NCBI RefSeq assembly: GCF_934617235.1
Contig: NZ_CAKTTZ010000017.1
Coordinates: 1-43,738, forward strand
Direction: 5' to 3'
DNA length: 43,738 bases
Origin: an uncultured Ellagibacter sp.
Lineage (GTDB): Bacteria > Actinomycetota > Coriobacteriia > Coriobacteriales > Eggerthellaceae
Shown: positions 30,603-38,630 of the stretch, one piece after another
How the letters are laid out: each line of letters begins with the position of its first letter
Position numbering within the stretch: the first letter of the stretch is position 1
The notes under the pieces: generated by a model
What the model saw: only the letters and a program-made list of their open reading frames with translations
Database searches by the model: none
What the model was told of the DNA's origin: nothing
Made by a program: the position numbers and the translations under genes

Positions 30603-30681
30603 GAAAATTCCGAATGCCACTGACAACAAAATCCGAATTTTTTTCAGGATAATCCGAATATTGGGAGGGGGAAATTCCGAG
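30603..30681. repeat. Orphan TCCGAAT repeat cluster, related to that at 42.2 kb
   Basis: Three copies of a (T)TCCGAAT core lie at 30603-30615, 30628-30638 and 30651-30659, with a fourth partial copy near 30674. The block 30651-30680 matches 42213-42242 at 28 of 30 positions, and the first unit matches 42186-42198 at 12 of 13. At 42 kb the repeats precede a DUF4143 ATPase; here no such gene or recognisable remnant is present, and the repeats lie between convergent genes. Confidence 0.75.
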
Positions 30682-30699
30682 TCGGCTTCCCCCTCCCAA
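30661..30699. terminator. 13-bp stem-loop between convergent genes
   Basis: TTGGGAGGGGGAA (30661-30673) pairs perfectly with TTCCCCCTCCCAA (30687-30699) around a 13-nt loop. It lies just past the amidohydrolase stop and past the LuxR gene, so it can terminate either transcript. Its left arm is part of the repeat block shared with 42.2 kb. Confidence 0.55.
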
Positions 30700-30705
30700 G
30701 TTCCC

Positions 30706-31632
30706 TTACGCAATATGGAGCAGGCGGTTGGCGTTCTCGAAGAAGACGAGGTTTCGCAGCTCTGGGTCTCCCTCCGTGGCTATCATCACTTGCTCGACCT
30801 GACGCTTGTAGCTTCCGAACGGATAGTCGGTGCCGAACATGATCCTCTTGCGTCCGAATAGCTCGATCATAAGCTCGATGTCCTCGTGCGACCTAAACGA
30901 CGTGTCGGCATACACGTTGTCGAGTCCCTGGGACAATTTTGCGAGCCGCTCGATGTTGCCCGCCGCGGTTCCACCACAATGAGCTGCGACGAAGTTGATT
31001 TCAGGATGGCGCCTCGCGCATTCGACCAGATGGGCGAGGTCGCCGAACTCGGGCGTGGCGTACTGGTCGTTGATTTCGGGGTAGTAGTACAACCCGGCTC
31101 CGCAATGTGATGTCACGGGCTTTCCCGTCTTCGCCCAGTAGTTCAGCGCTTCTTCGGTCAGGGGATCGTCGAGAGCTCGCTTGCTCAAAATCGGGTGGAG
31201 CTTGAGGGCATAGGCACCCTTCTCGGAATCTTCGAGCAGCTTTTTCCCGGCGTCCTTGCCGAGTCGGTAGTCGATGCAGGTGAATGGGATGCACCGCGGC
31301 TCGACCATATGGGCGACCTCGTAATCTTCGAACGACAAGGCTGGCATGATCGGCAGCACGCAGATGTAGTCGATGCCGCATTCGTCCATTTCGCGCTGCA
31401 TGTTCTCGAGCGTGTTCGTCCGACAGCGCTCATGGTTCACGTCGATGAACTCGTGAAGCGCCTCGTCGGTGTTCTCGGTGATAAACGGCCCTTTGAACCC
31501 GCGCTCTTCCCTGACGGTGAACGGGTCGGGCATGTCGGCGGGCTTGAGGCCCAACTTGTAGATGACGTTGTGCGCATCCTTGAATATGTCGCCGAGATGC
31601 GCGTGAAAATCGATGATGGGTTGATCCTTCAT
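30706..31632 (-). CDS. Amidohydrolase-family (COG2159-type) TIM-barrel enzyme
   Basis: This 308-residue enzyme has the metal-binding pattern of amidohydrolase-2 proteins: DFHAH (residues 8-12), TSHCGAG, AAHCGG and FGTDYPFG with the late Asp. Relatives include non-oxidative decarboxylases of aromatic acids (ACMSD and gamma-resorcylate decarboxylase type) and hydratases, so a decarboxylation or hydrolysis in the cytoplasm is expected. The start at 31632 has GGAGG 5 bp upstream; the ATG at 31644 overlaps that site and is less likely. The gene is divergent from a LysR regulator and close to an aromatic-acid-type MFS carrier, which supports an aromatic-acid role. The substrate is inferred from context only. 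Confidence 0.85.
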   Translation of the reverse strand: MKDQPIIDFHAHLGDIFKDAHNVIYKLGLKPADMPDPFTVREERGFKGPFITENTDEALHEFIDVNHERCRTNTLENMQREMDECGIDYICVLPIMPALSFEDYEVAHMVEPRCIPFTCIDYRLGKDAGKKLLEDSEKGAYALKLHPILSKRALDDPLTEEALNYWAKTGKPVTSHCGAGLYYYPEINDQYATPEFGDLAHLVECARRHPEINFVAAHCGGTAAGNIERLAKLSQGLDNVYADTSFRSHEDIELMIELFGRKRIMFGTDYPFGSYKRQVEQVMIATEGDPELRNLVFFENANRLLHIA

Positions 31633-31955
31633 TATGTCCTCCATCTGAAACGGCTGGTGATAGTCGCTTTACGCAACGCTGCCGCGGCAGGCACCGTGAA
31701 AGGTGGCTGTAGTGGCTCAGAAAGAGGCGGACATGGTGCACTTGCAGAATGCATCATAATCCCCACAGGTGGTATGCGTGAAATTCGATTTACGGCACTT
31801 GCTCATTCGGAATGGCCTTGCTTGCTTTCGCAGTTCGAATGAATAGCATTCGATTCAGGAATAACGCTTCTTGAATAAAGAGGCAGAAGCAGGCATCTCA
31901 TTCGAATGCGCTATGCTATGCACATGCGAAATCGCGCAACAGGGGGAGGGCGACT
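31633..31955. promoter_or_regulatory. Divergent control region with CATTCGAATG-type palindromes
   Basis: Three palindromic sites lie between the amidohydrolase and LysR genes: CATTC-G-GAATG (31804-31814), TCGAATG-5 bp-CATTCGA (31835-31853) and CATTCGAATG (31899-31908). The middle site has the dyad shape typical of LysR operators. The third lies 48 bp before the lysR start and could mediate autoregulation. No gene was seen in the region. Confidence 0.6.
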
Positions 31956-32894
31956 ATGCTGAACGCCAACTACATTATCGAGTTCACGGAGCTTGCGAAG
32001 CGGCTCAACTACACGGAGACGGCGCGTGCGCTCAATATGAGTCAGCCGTCCCTGAGCAAGCACATCAGCCAGTTCGAGAAAGACCTCAAACTCGAGCTGT
32101 TCAAGCGCGATGGCAATACGCTGCGCTTGACGAAGAGCGGCGCCGAATTGCTCCCTCTGGCGTATCGCGCGATCGAGGCGATGGAGGAGCTCGATAGCAA
32201 GGCGCACTATCTGCGGCGACACCCGCCTGCCCACCTATCGATTAGTGGCCTGACGGACGAAGGGCCTTCAACGGAGGTTCTTGGTTTTCTCATCTCGCTA
32301 CTCAACAGCGAATATGGCGCGAATTGCCTTGAGGTGAAGCGTCGATACAACAAAAACCCGGCCGAGATGCTTGAATCGGGAGACGTCGATATTGTGTTCG
32401 ACCCCGCCCCGATCGACGAGGTGGCGGACGATGGCAGCGTCGAGGTGCTGCGAGTTGCGGACTTGAAGCTGACCGTAATCGTCGATGCGGGGAATCCGTT
32501 AGCGTCGAAAGACCGAATCGGAGTTAGCGACCTTAAGAAATCGACCTTCGTCAAGTACGAGGGAATCTATCTGAGCAGGTCATGGTGCTATATCGAGGAA
32601 GCGTTCGAGCGGCATGGTTTCACTCCGAAAACCCGTTCGTGCCTCTGCTCAAGCATTCCCGAGCTGTTCGCCTTGTGCGCTGGCCTTGGTGACATGGTGC
32701 TTGTCGTGGGGTCGAACTTCGGCGCGAGAATTCCCGAGGGAATCAAGCCCTTCTGCCGCGTGGTCGATGTGGAGGATGAAGACTTCTGCATGCCATTGCA
32801 GCTCATGTACCGGAAGGATAACGACAACCCGGTTCTGGCGGAGCTTGTCGCGCGCATCGAAGCGATGCCGAATCCCCCGTTGAGGTTCGAGTAG
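31956..32894 (+). CDS. LysR-family transcriptional regulator
   Basis: This 312-residue protein starts at ATG 31956 behind GGGGGAGGG. The N-terminal winged helix (residues about 3-62) has the family pattern FTELAKRLNYTETARALN, MSQPSLSKHISQFEKDL and ELFKRDGNTLRLTKSGAELL. The rest is a periplasmic-binding-protein-like effector domain containing DVDIVFDPAP and LGDMVLVVGSNFGARIP. LysR proteins usually activate a divergent gene on binding a pathway metabolite. The divergent amidohydrolase and the convergent AAHS carrier are the likely targets, and palindromes in the shared upstream region are likely binding sites. Confidence 0.93.
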   Translation: MLNANYIIEFTELAKRLNYTETARALNMSQPSLSKHISQFEKDLKLELFKRDGNTLRLTKSGAELLPLAYRAIEAMEELDSKAHYLRRHPPAHLSISGLTDEGPSTEVLGFLISLLNSEYGANCLEVKRRYNKNPAEMLESGDVDIVFDPAPIDEVADDGSVEVLRVADLKLTVIVDAGNPLASKDRIGVSDLKKSTFVKYEGIYLSRSWCYIEEAFERHGFTPKTRSCLCSSIPELFALCAGLGDMVLVVGSNFGARIPEGIKPFCRVVDVEDEDFCMPLQLMYRKDNDNPVLAELVARIEAMPNPPLRFE

Positions 32895-32923
32895 GGTCGG
32901 CTGCGTGAAGGCTGCCTGCGCGA

Positions 32924-32954
32924 AAAAGGGGAGCCTGCAATGTGAGGCTCCCCC
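32924..32954 (-). terminator. Terminator of the AAHS transporter gene
   Basis: GGGGAGCCT (32929-32937) pairs with AGGCTCCCC (32946-32954). Read on the minus strand the hairpin is followed by TTTTT, so it ends the transporter transcript; the plus-strand side has no T-run. Confidence 0.75.
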
Positions 32955-33063
32955 GATGTCGGGCTAATTGTCTTGCAGCGAAAATTCGCAGATGGCGCGA
33001 TTTCTTAGGTAACGCGGCTTTCCAAGTTGGAGCATAGGCCCCTAAACTTCGTGCCCGGGTTGT

Positions 33064-34743
33064 TTACTGCTTTTTGGTCTTCTCCGCGATTAGCTGCTTG
33101 CCGCCGAGGATGAAGAAGAACAGGAATGGCAGGAGCATGCCGCATGCCATGAGCGGAAGCGCGATGGGAAGCTTCGACCAATTCGGAATAGCAAGCGGGC
33201 AGATGATGCAAAGCGCGAATAGTATAACGACGATGCACATCATGATAGCGAATGGGACGGTGCCCGAGTCGCTGCTTCCGCTGTTCTCGCTGGTGAGCGT
33301 ATCGAGCGATTTCCCGTAGGTGTCGCGCACGAAGACGAGCGTGCAGATGAGGCCGAGCGCGAAGGGGATGATCAGGGTGAGCACGACGCTTGACCAGTTG
33401 GTCGTCCCGCCTGTCTGGAAGATTGCCATCGTGGCGATGCCGCCAAGAACGATGGAGGAAGCCGACCCGCCGAAGCGCGCGAACGCCTGGCACCACGCGG
33501 TGCCCGTGTTGCGTATGGCCGTCGGATACTGCTCGGGCATAAGCGGGTAGATGGCCGAGATGGCGAAGTTGAGCGCGAACCCGAAGGCGAGCATGAGCAC
33601 GGCGCAGATGATGAAGCTATCGGGCGTCACGAACAGCGAGCAGGCGATGATGACGACGATGCAGAGAATCCAGGCGAAGATGAGGCATTTCTTCCTGCCC
33701 ATCGTATCGGAAACGTATCCGACAAGGCAGTTCGAGATGATTGCCGCGACGTTGTTCCAGGTCTGCAAGGCGACGGCGTCGGAGGCGGAGTAACCGATGC
33801 ACTTGAACCAGGTCGGAAGCCAGGCGTTCATGCCGTATACGCAGAACTGGCCAACGAAGCAGACGGTCCAGATGGCGCTCGTGCCGACGATGAACTTCTT
33901 CGAGAAGAGCACGTTCGGGGTGGTCTTCTCGGGGCGAGGTGGGATGATGATCGCGTTCGGATCCCTCTTAGTCGAGGTGCCGATGGACTTCTTCTCGAAC
34001 TCGGCGAGGACTTCGATGGCCTTCTCGGTCTGCCCGGTGTTGGCGTACCAGTGTGCGGTCTCGCGCATGGCGAATGCGAGGAAAATCGCGTACAGGACGG
34101 GGATGCCGCCGATCAGGTAGCAAAGGCGCCAGTTGGAGAACATCGTGGCGGTTGTGCCGTCGGCGTTCGTGTAGGTCACCATCTCGGTGAAGCCGCCCAG
34201 AAGCGGGGTCGTGGCGTTGCAGATGGGGTTGGCGACAAGGCCCGCGATAACCCAGCCGCCGACCATGCAGGCGCCGCCGCAGGTGATGAAGAAGCCGCGA
34301 CGGTTCGAGGGCATGACCTCGGAAAAGACCGTGTACACGACGGGGATGCAGGAGCCGACGCCTAGGCCCGCGATCAGGCGGAACGCTGCGAACATGGTAA
34401 GGTCGCTTGCGAATGCCTGGGGGAGCGTGAAGACTCCGTAGAAGGCAACGGCACCGATGAGGACCTTCTTCCGTCCGATTTTGTCGGAAAGGATGCCGCC
34501 GAATGCGCCGCCGATGACCATGCCGAGCAGGCCCCATGTGGTAAGCGACCCCATGAGCGCTCCCGGGTTCGGGTCGTTCGGCCAAAACGTGTGGGCGACG
34601 AATAGGTTTGTCGAGTTGATGATCATGAAATCATAACCATCGAGCACCTGGGCGAGCGATAGGATGATAAAGAGAACCCAGGAATGCTTGGTGATTCCGA
34701 AAGAGTCGATGACTTCGGAAATCGTGAACTGCTTTTCGTTCAT
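33064..34743 (-). CDS. MFS transporter, aromatic acid:H+ symporter (AAHS)-like
   Basis: This 559-residue carrier has the AAHS-type motif DGYD (residues 35-38, in VLDGYDFMI), the MFS loop signature GILSDKIGRKK, and a second related signature YVSDTMGRKK in the C-terminal half. After the usual 12 helices there is a hydrophilic linker (SENSGSSDSGTV) and two further hydrophobic stretches, giving extra length. AAHS carriers such as PcaK and MhpT import benzoate-like acids with protons. The start ATG at 34743 follows GGGGAGGGGGAACA. Together with the neighbouring LysR regulator and amidohydrolase it suggests uptake of an aromatic or related carboxylic acid. The exact substrate is unknown. Confidence 0.85.
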   Translation of the reverse strand: MNEKQFTISEVIDSFGITKHSWVLFIILSLAQVLDGYDFMIINSTNLFVAHTFWPNDPNPGALMGSLTTWGLLGMVIGGAFGGILSDKIGRKKVLIGAVAFYGVFTLPQAFASDLTMFAAFRLIAGLGVGSCIPVVYTVFSEVMPSNRRGFFITCGGACMVGGWVIAGLVANPICNATTPLLGGFTEMVTYTNADGTTATMFSNWRLCYLIGGIPVLYAIFLAFAMRETAHWYANTGQTEKAIEVLAEFEKKSIGTSTKRDPNAIIIPPRPEKTTPNVLFSKKFIVGTSAIWTVCFVGQFCVYGMNAWLPTWFKCIGYSASDAVALQTWNNVAAIISNCLVGYVSDTMGRKKCLIFAWILCIVVIIACSLFVTPDSFIICAVLMLAFGFALNFAISAIYPLMPEQYPTAIRNTGTAWCQAFARFGGSASSIVLGGIATMAIFQTGGTTNWSSVVLTLIIPFALGLICTLVFVRDTYGKSLDTLTSENSGSSDSGTVPFAIMMCIVVILFALCIICPLAIPNWSKLPIALPLMACGMLLPFLFFFILGGKQLIAEKTKKQ

Positions 34744-35242
34744 TGTTCCCCCTCCCCCTCAAGAACATCAAGGTGAAGTCATATGTTGGCGAAAAAGATT
34801 GCAAGTGCTTTGTCCGCCGTGGAGCGACGAGCCTCTCCCTTCTCCCTTCTGCTCGCCGCCTCATGGAAGCTAGTCTATTCCGATGAGGGGACATAAGAAA
34901 AATCGCACTTTTTCAAGAAGCATATTCCCGAAATAAAAGGGAGCTATTCGATTTTTTTGAAGGGGAAGGAGCCCACACAAGCGAGGCATCGGGAATGAAA
35001 CTCTGCAAATGGGCGGAGGGAGAGAGTGCATTGATTTGCTTCTCAATGCCTTTTTGATGACGCGCGCATCCTGTTTTTCGGGTGACAGGATCATCGCAAA
35101 ACTGATTCGATGTAATGCGCCCCAGATAAAAAAGTTCGGCGCACCGATAAGCCGATGCGCCGAACGAGGGTAAGTGCATGCTTTACGAAGATGCTTCATC
35201 GGGTAAGGACCAGTTACCTGTCTTGAAGCAATTCCGATGTCA
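34744..35242. other. Intergenic region without a gene
   Basis: This 499-bp stretch shows no convincing coding frame. A weak minus-strand promoter-like pair, TTGCAA (34799-34804) and TATGAC (34778-34783) 15 bp apart, could serve the AAHS gene. The right end holds the terminator of the molybdoenzyme operon (35127-35165). Confidence 0.5.
35127..35165 (-). terminator. Terminator of the molybdoenzyme operon
   Basis: GTTCGGCGCA (35134-35143) pairs perfectly with TGCGCCGAAC (35156-35165) around a 12-nt loop. On the minus strand TTTTTTATC follows directly, giving a strong intrinsic terminator 78 bp after the iron-sulfur gene. Confidence 0.85.
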
Positions 35243-35575
35243 CTACGGCACGAAAATCACAACTTTCTCTCCGATTTCGTCCGCGCGCTTCGACAGCTCC
35301 TCAAGGGTTCCGTACTCCATCACCTTCGCCTGGCAAGTTTGAACGCAGTTCGGGAGCTTGCCTTGAGCTGTCCTCTCTGCACACAGGTCGCAAAGCTCGG
35401 TTGGGTGGGGGATATAGTCCCAATGCCATTCGCCATCAGGCAGCTTCCAGGGGCCATCCTCCGACAGCTTGATTCCCCATTTCCCGAGGGGGATGTCGTG
35501 CTCGTTTTTGCAGGCCATCTCGCATGAATGGCATCCCGAACAATACTTGTAGTTGATGAGCAGGCCGTTTTTCAT
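35243..35575 (-). CDS. Small ferredoxin-like [4Fe-4S] subunit
   Basis: This 110-residue protein carries eight cysteines in two groups: Cys12, 15, 18 and 22 (CSGCHSCEMAC), and Cys62, 65, 77 and 81 (CDLC...CVQTC). That is enough for two [4Fe-4S] clusters, half the number found in DmsB-type subunits of about 200 residues. It starts 16 bp after the molybdoenzyme gene with AAAGGGG as ribosome-binding site, so the two form an operon and it probably passes electrons to or from that enzyme. No twin-arginine or secretory signal is visible, so it should be cytoplasmic. No membrane-anchor subunit follows. Confidence 0.9.
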   Translation of the reverse strand: MKNGLLINYKYCSGCHSCEMACKNEHDIPLGKWGIKLSEDGPWKLPDGEWHWDYIPHPTELCDLCAERTAQGKLPNCVQTCQAKVMEYGTLEELSKRADEIGEKVVIFVP

Positions 35576-35591
35576 GGTGAATCACCCCTTT

Positions 35592-37871
35592 CTATTTGTT
35601 GCCGTCATCGTCGTTGGCATCGGTCACCTTGTAGATATTGCAGATGTTGCACTTGAAGGTGTTTCCGAACCCGAGTTTGCCGATGACCTTATGCGGCATG
35701 ATCATATTGATGTTGGATTGGCGGAAGCCGAACAGGTTGGGCTCTTCGCCATCTTGCTCGGGGAACCACCATCCATGGTGAGCGTGGATAACTCGTTCGT
35801 CGATGCCCTCGGTCAGATGAGCAACCTCTTTGACTCGTCCATTCTGGTTCTCGATCCATACCCAGTCTCCCTCGACGATGCCGAGTCTCTCGGCAACCTT
35901 CGGGTTCATCTCGACGGTGGGCCACTGGTCGATTTCGCGGAGGCGCTTGATCTGGCGATGCTCTGAATGGAAAGAGGTGTACTTACGGCCGCCCGTCGTT
36001 AAGACGAAGGGATATTTCTCGCAAAGCTCTGGAGTGCTTATGGGGCTGAAAGGCGGCTCCTGGTAGTAGGGCAAGGGGTCGTCTCCGTATTTCGCGTACA
36101 TCGTGGACCAGAGTTCGATGCGGCCGGTGGGGGTCATGTAACCCATCTCTCCATCGGGGCGCATGAGCCCCTTCGCGCATTTGCGGTAAATCTCCTCAGG
36201 CTGGATGATGCCCTTCTCGCGGAATTCCTCCCAGGTCATATCGTCCGGGATGCGGATTTTTGCGAGGTAATCATCTTCGTCTTTGAATTGGCTCCAGTAG
36301 TCGGGGAACATGCGTCGGCCGATTTCCATCATGAAGCCCAGGTCGCTTACGCCCTCGACGACGTCGATTGCCTTGTTGCAGGCGCCGTTAAAAGCGACGT
36401 TGAAGCCGTAGTGAGACTCAACTAAGGTGTCGTGTTCCGCCCATGTCTTCAAGGGGAAGATGAGGTCGCAAAGAGCCATCGTTGTTGGATTCTGGAACAG
36501 TTCGGTGGCGACGCAGAACTCGAAGCTTTCCTTCATGGCGTTGAGCCATCGCTCGGGAGCTGCGCTGATGGCACCGCCAACGACGTTCGAGCTCTGGAAC
36601 ACGCCCATGCGCAGGCGATACGGCTTCTGCGTTTCAAGCGTGTCGAGGACGCTGTCCGGATGATTTGTCGACATCAGCTGGCACACGAAGGGGAACTCCT
36701 CGGCGCCGATGCGCTTTGCAAATAGCTCTTCGGTGACGGTTCCCGCCTCCATGGCGCGGTTGATCATGTCGACATTCGTGTCGTCATCGATGGGGAGTCC
36801 GAGCGTGTTGCCGCCAGGAACATCGAGATTATCGGTAATCGCCATAAGCGAGAGAAGGGCCTGGCCGACCTGAATGCCGTTGGGGTTCTGGTCAACCGAG
36901 AGCCCCCAACCGATAGCGCTGTGCTTGCCCGTCGCGTATTTTCGTGCAGCATCGACGATGAGTTCTTCGGGTACCCAGGTGATCTCCGCGACCTTCGAGG
37001 GAGGATATTCCTGGACTCGCTCCTTAAGCTCATCGAAACCGTAGCACCACTTATCGACGGCGTCATGGTCGTAAAGATCCTCGTTGATGATTACGTTGAG
37101 GAGTCCGAGTGCGAGCGCCGCATCGGTGCCAGGACGAAGTTGCAGGTTGATCTCGGCTCGCGTGGAAAGCCAGTTGATGCGGGGATCAACGCAGATGAGC
37201 TTCGTGCCGTAGTCCTTCATGAGGTCGATAACAGCATGACCCCAGAAACCGTCTGCGTTCGATTTCAGAGGCTCTTTGCCCCAGAGCATGATATATTTCG
37301 GCGCTTCCCAACCTGGGTGGTCGTAACGGTCGGGATAACGTGCTGCGTAGTCGATTTCGGGATAGCCACCGCCCATGAGGTACGCCATTGAGGAGACGCG
37401 CGGCGCGTAGCATGCCCAACCGCTCTGCGCATAGCATGCGTTCGGTGTACCGAACCCCATGAATGCTAGTTCATTGTGATAAACGGTTGCCTCGCGTCCG
37501 GTTCCGCAGAAGACGACGATTGATTCGGGGCCGTACTTCTCTGTGAAATAGCGAGTCTTCTCTTCGAGGATGTTGAATGCTTCGTCGAGCGAGATCTCTT
37601 CCCATTTGTCCTTGCCGCGATCCTCGGGGGCGCGCTTCAAGGGCTTGTAGATGCGATCGGGATGATAGATGACATCCTTGATGGCGAGGCAGCGTGGGCA
37701 CAGGGCTCCTCTTGTGACCGGATGCTCGGGATCCCCCTCTACACTTACCAGCTTCCCGTCTTTTACATGAAGCTGCAAGCCGCACCCAACGGGATGGCAT
37801 CCTGGGGGAGACCATGCGCAGGTGCGAAAGATCGTCTCTCCGTTTTCCTCCCGTTTCCATGGTTTGCTCAT
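35592..37871 (-). CDS. Cytoplasmic molybdopterin oxidoreductase, acetylene hydratase/transhydroxylase-like
   Basis: This 759-residue enzyme of the DMSO-reductase superfamily binds a bis-pyranopterin Mo or W cofactor and one [4Fe-4S] cluster. Cluster cysteines are in CAWSPPGCHPVGC (18, 25, 30) and LCPRC (58), followed by LAIKDVIYHPDR. Cys154 in SGWACYAP is a candidate metal ligand by position. The C-terminal pterin-binding domain contains EMNPKVAERLGI, GDWVWIENQNG and the HAHHGWWFPE region. The start ATG at 37871 has AGGAGG at good distance; no twin-arginine signal is present, unlike many respiratory relatives. Related enzymes hydrate acetylene, transfer hydroxyls on pyrogallol or remove aromatic hydroxyl groups. 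The neighbourhood fits an aromatic substrate, but this is inference. Confidence 0.9.
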   Translation of the reverse strand: MSKPWKREENGETIFRTCAWSPPGCHPVGCGLQLHVKDGKLVSVEGDPEHPVTRGALCPRCLAIKDVIYHPDRIYKPLKRAPEDRGKDKWEEISLDEAFNILEEKTRYFTEKYGPESIVVFCGTGREATVYHNELAFMGFGTPNACYAQSGWACYAPRVSSMAYLMGGGYPEIDYAARYPDRYDHPGWEAPKYIMLWGKEPLKSNADGFWGHAVIDLMKDYGTKLICVDPRINWLSTRAEINLQLRPGTDAALALGLLNVIINEDLYDHDAVDKWCYGFDELKERVQEYPPSKVAEITWVPEELIVDAARKYATGKHSAIGWGLSVDQNPNGIQVGQALLSLMAITDNLDVPGGNTLGLPIDDDTNVDMINRAMEAGTVTEELFAKRIGAEEFPFVCQLMSTNHPDSVLDTLETQKPYRLRMGVFQSSNVVGGAISAAPERWLNAMKESFEFCVATELFQNPTTMALCDLIFPLKTWAEHDTLVESHYGFNVAFNGACNKAIDVVEGVSDLGFMMEIGRRMFPDYWSQFKDEDDYLAKIRIPDDMTWEEFREKGIIQPEEIYRKCAKGLMRPDGEMGYMTPTGRIELWSTMYAKYGDDPLPYYQEPPFSPISTPELCEKYPFVLTTGGRKYTSFHSEHRQIKRLREIDQWPTVEMNPKVAERLGIVEGDWVWIENQNGRVKEVAHLTEGIDERVIHAHHGWWFPEQDGEEPNLFGFRQSNINMIMPHKVIGKLGFGNTFKCNICNIYKVTDANDDDGNK

Positions 37872-37946
37872 GACCGAGTCCTCCTTTTCTCGTCTAGCCA
37901 GCTTGCCGGGCTCTTGTTCTTGGCAAGTGCCTAACTGGTACTTAGA

Positions 37947-37975
37947 AGATAATCCCAGGTGATACTGATGGACAA
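37947..37975 (-). promoter_or_regulatory. Candidate promoter of the molybdoenzyme operon
   Basis: On the minus strand TTGTCC (37970-37975) and TTATCT (37947-37952) are separated by 17 bp, giving a leader of about 70 nt before the ATG at 37871. The -10 element is only a fair match. Confidence 0.4.
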
Positions 37976-38127
37976 TCGACAACAGAGCGGACTCGACAAG
38001 TGCCACTGGACACTTTTTTGCTCATGACCAGCAGTGCTGCATGCTGTTAAAGATATGAGCAGGCTAGGAATCGGAGCAAAACCTATACTCGGTTTTGTTG
38101 AGGAAAGTGCGAGGATGGTGGTTGGTG

Positions 38128-38406
38128 ATGTCCACTTCAATGCATGTATGCAATCCATATTGCGGTCGTTGCAAGCCTCCGAAAGAGCCTCTGCTCGTGT
38201 GCGAGCATTGCGGATGCATAAACGATCCCGAGCTCGGAGAGTTCGGTATGTGTAAGAAATGCGGGGAGGCGCTTCCCCCGCGGCAGATTCCGGAGCCAAT
38301 TTTTTGTTTGAAAATAGAGGAGATGTGCGCTCGTCCCTGCGGTCTCGGATCAAAGCGTCCTCGAATTAAGGCTCAAGCTTGTCGCTACCACACGCCTTTG
38401 CCCTGA
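38128..38406 (+). CDS. Small zinc-ribbon-like cysteine-rich protein
   Basis: A 92-residue frame from ATG 38128 encodes eight cysteines in paired knuckles within the first 45 residues (CNPYCGRC, CEHCGC, MCKKCGEALPP), as in zinc ribbons or rubredoxin-like metal sites. The remainder (from about residue 55) looks less ordered and may not be under selection. It is divergent from the molybdoenzyme gene, so a link to metal or cofactor handling is possible. The ribosome-binding site is poor (GAGG about 14 bp upstream). Translation as a real gene is likely because of the regular cysteine pattern; function is unknown. Confidence 0.55.
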   Translation: MSTSMHVCNPYCGRCKPPKEPLLVCEHCGCINDPELGEFGMCKKCGEALPPRQIPEPIFCLKIEEMCARPCGLGSKRPRIKAQACRYHTPLP

Positions 38407-38491
38407 TAATAATCGCAAACGATAACGGCGAAGCAAAGCGCTGAGCGTGGCATGGCGCAACCAGCTGCGTGCGAGAGTCCTCGTAGAAAAG

Positions 38492-38522
38492 AAAAACCGG
38501 CCAGAGTATCTGGCCGGTTTTT
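38492..38522. terminator. Bidirectional terminator
   Basis: AAAAACCGGCCAGA (38492-38505) pairs perfectly over 14 bp with TCTGGCCGGTTTTT (38509-38522) around a 3-nt loop. It lies between the plus-strand zinc-ribbon gene and the convergent minus-strand MFS gene, with T-runs on both sides. Confidence 0.88.
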
Positions 38523-38630
38523 GTGGAGTGAGCGGGCGACATGGCATTTCGCTCGCGTTCGAAGGGACGCGCGTCTAAGGCTCGTCGTTTCTTTGCGCTC
38601 GAGCAACGCGCAGTTGGCAGGCTGACAAAA

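Noticed and set aside
31195..31842. 215-codon plus-strand frame over the amidohydrolase
   Set aside because: Antisense to a well-supported enzyme gene; no domain and no start site.
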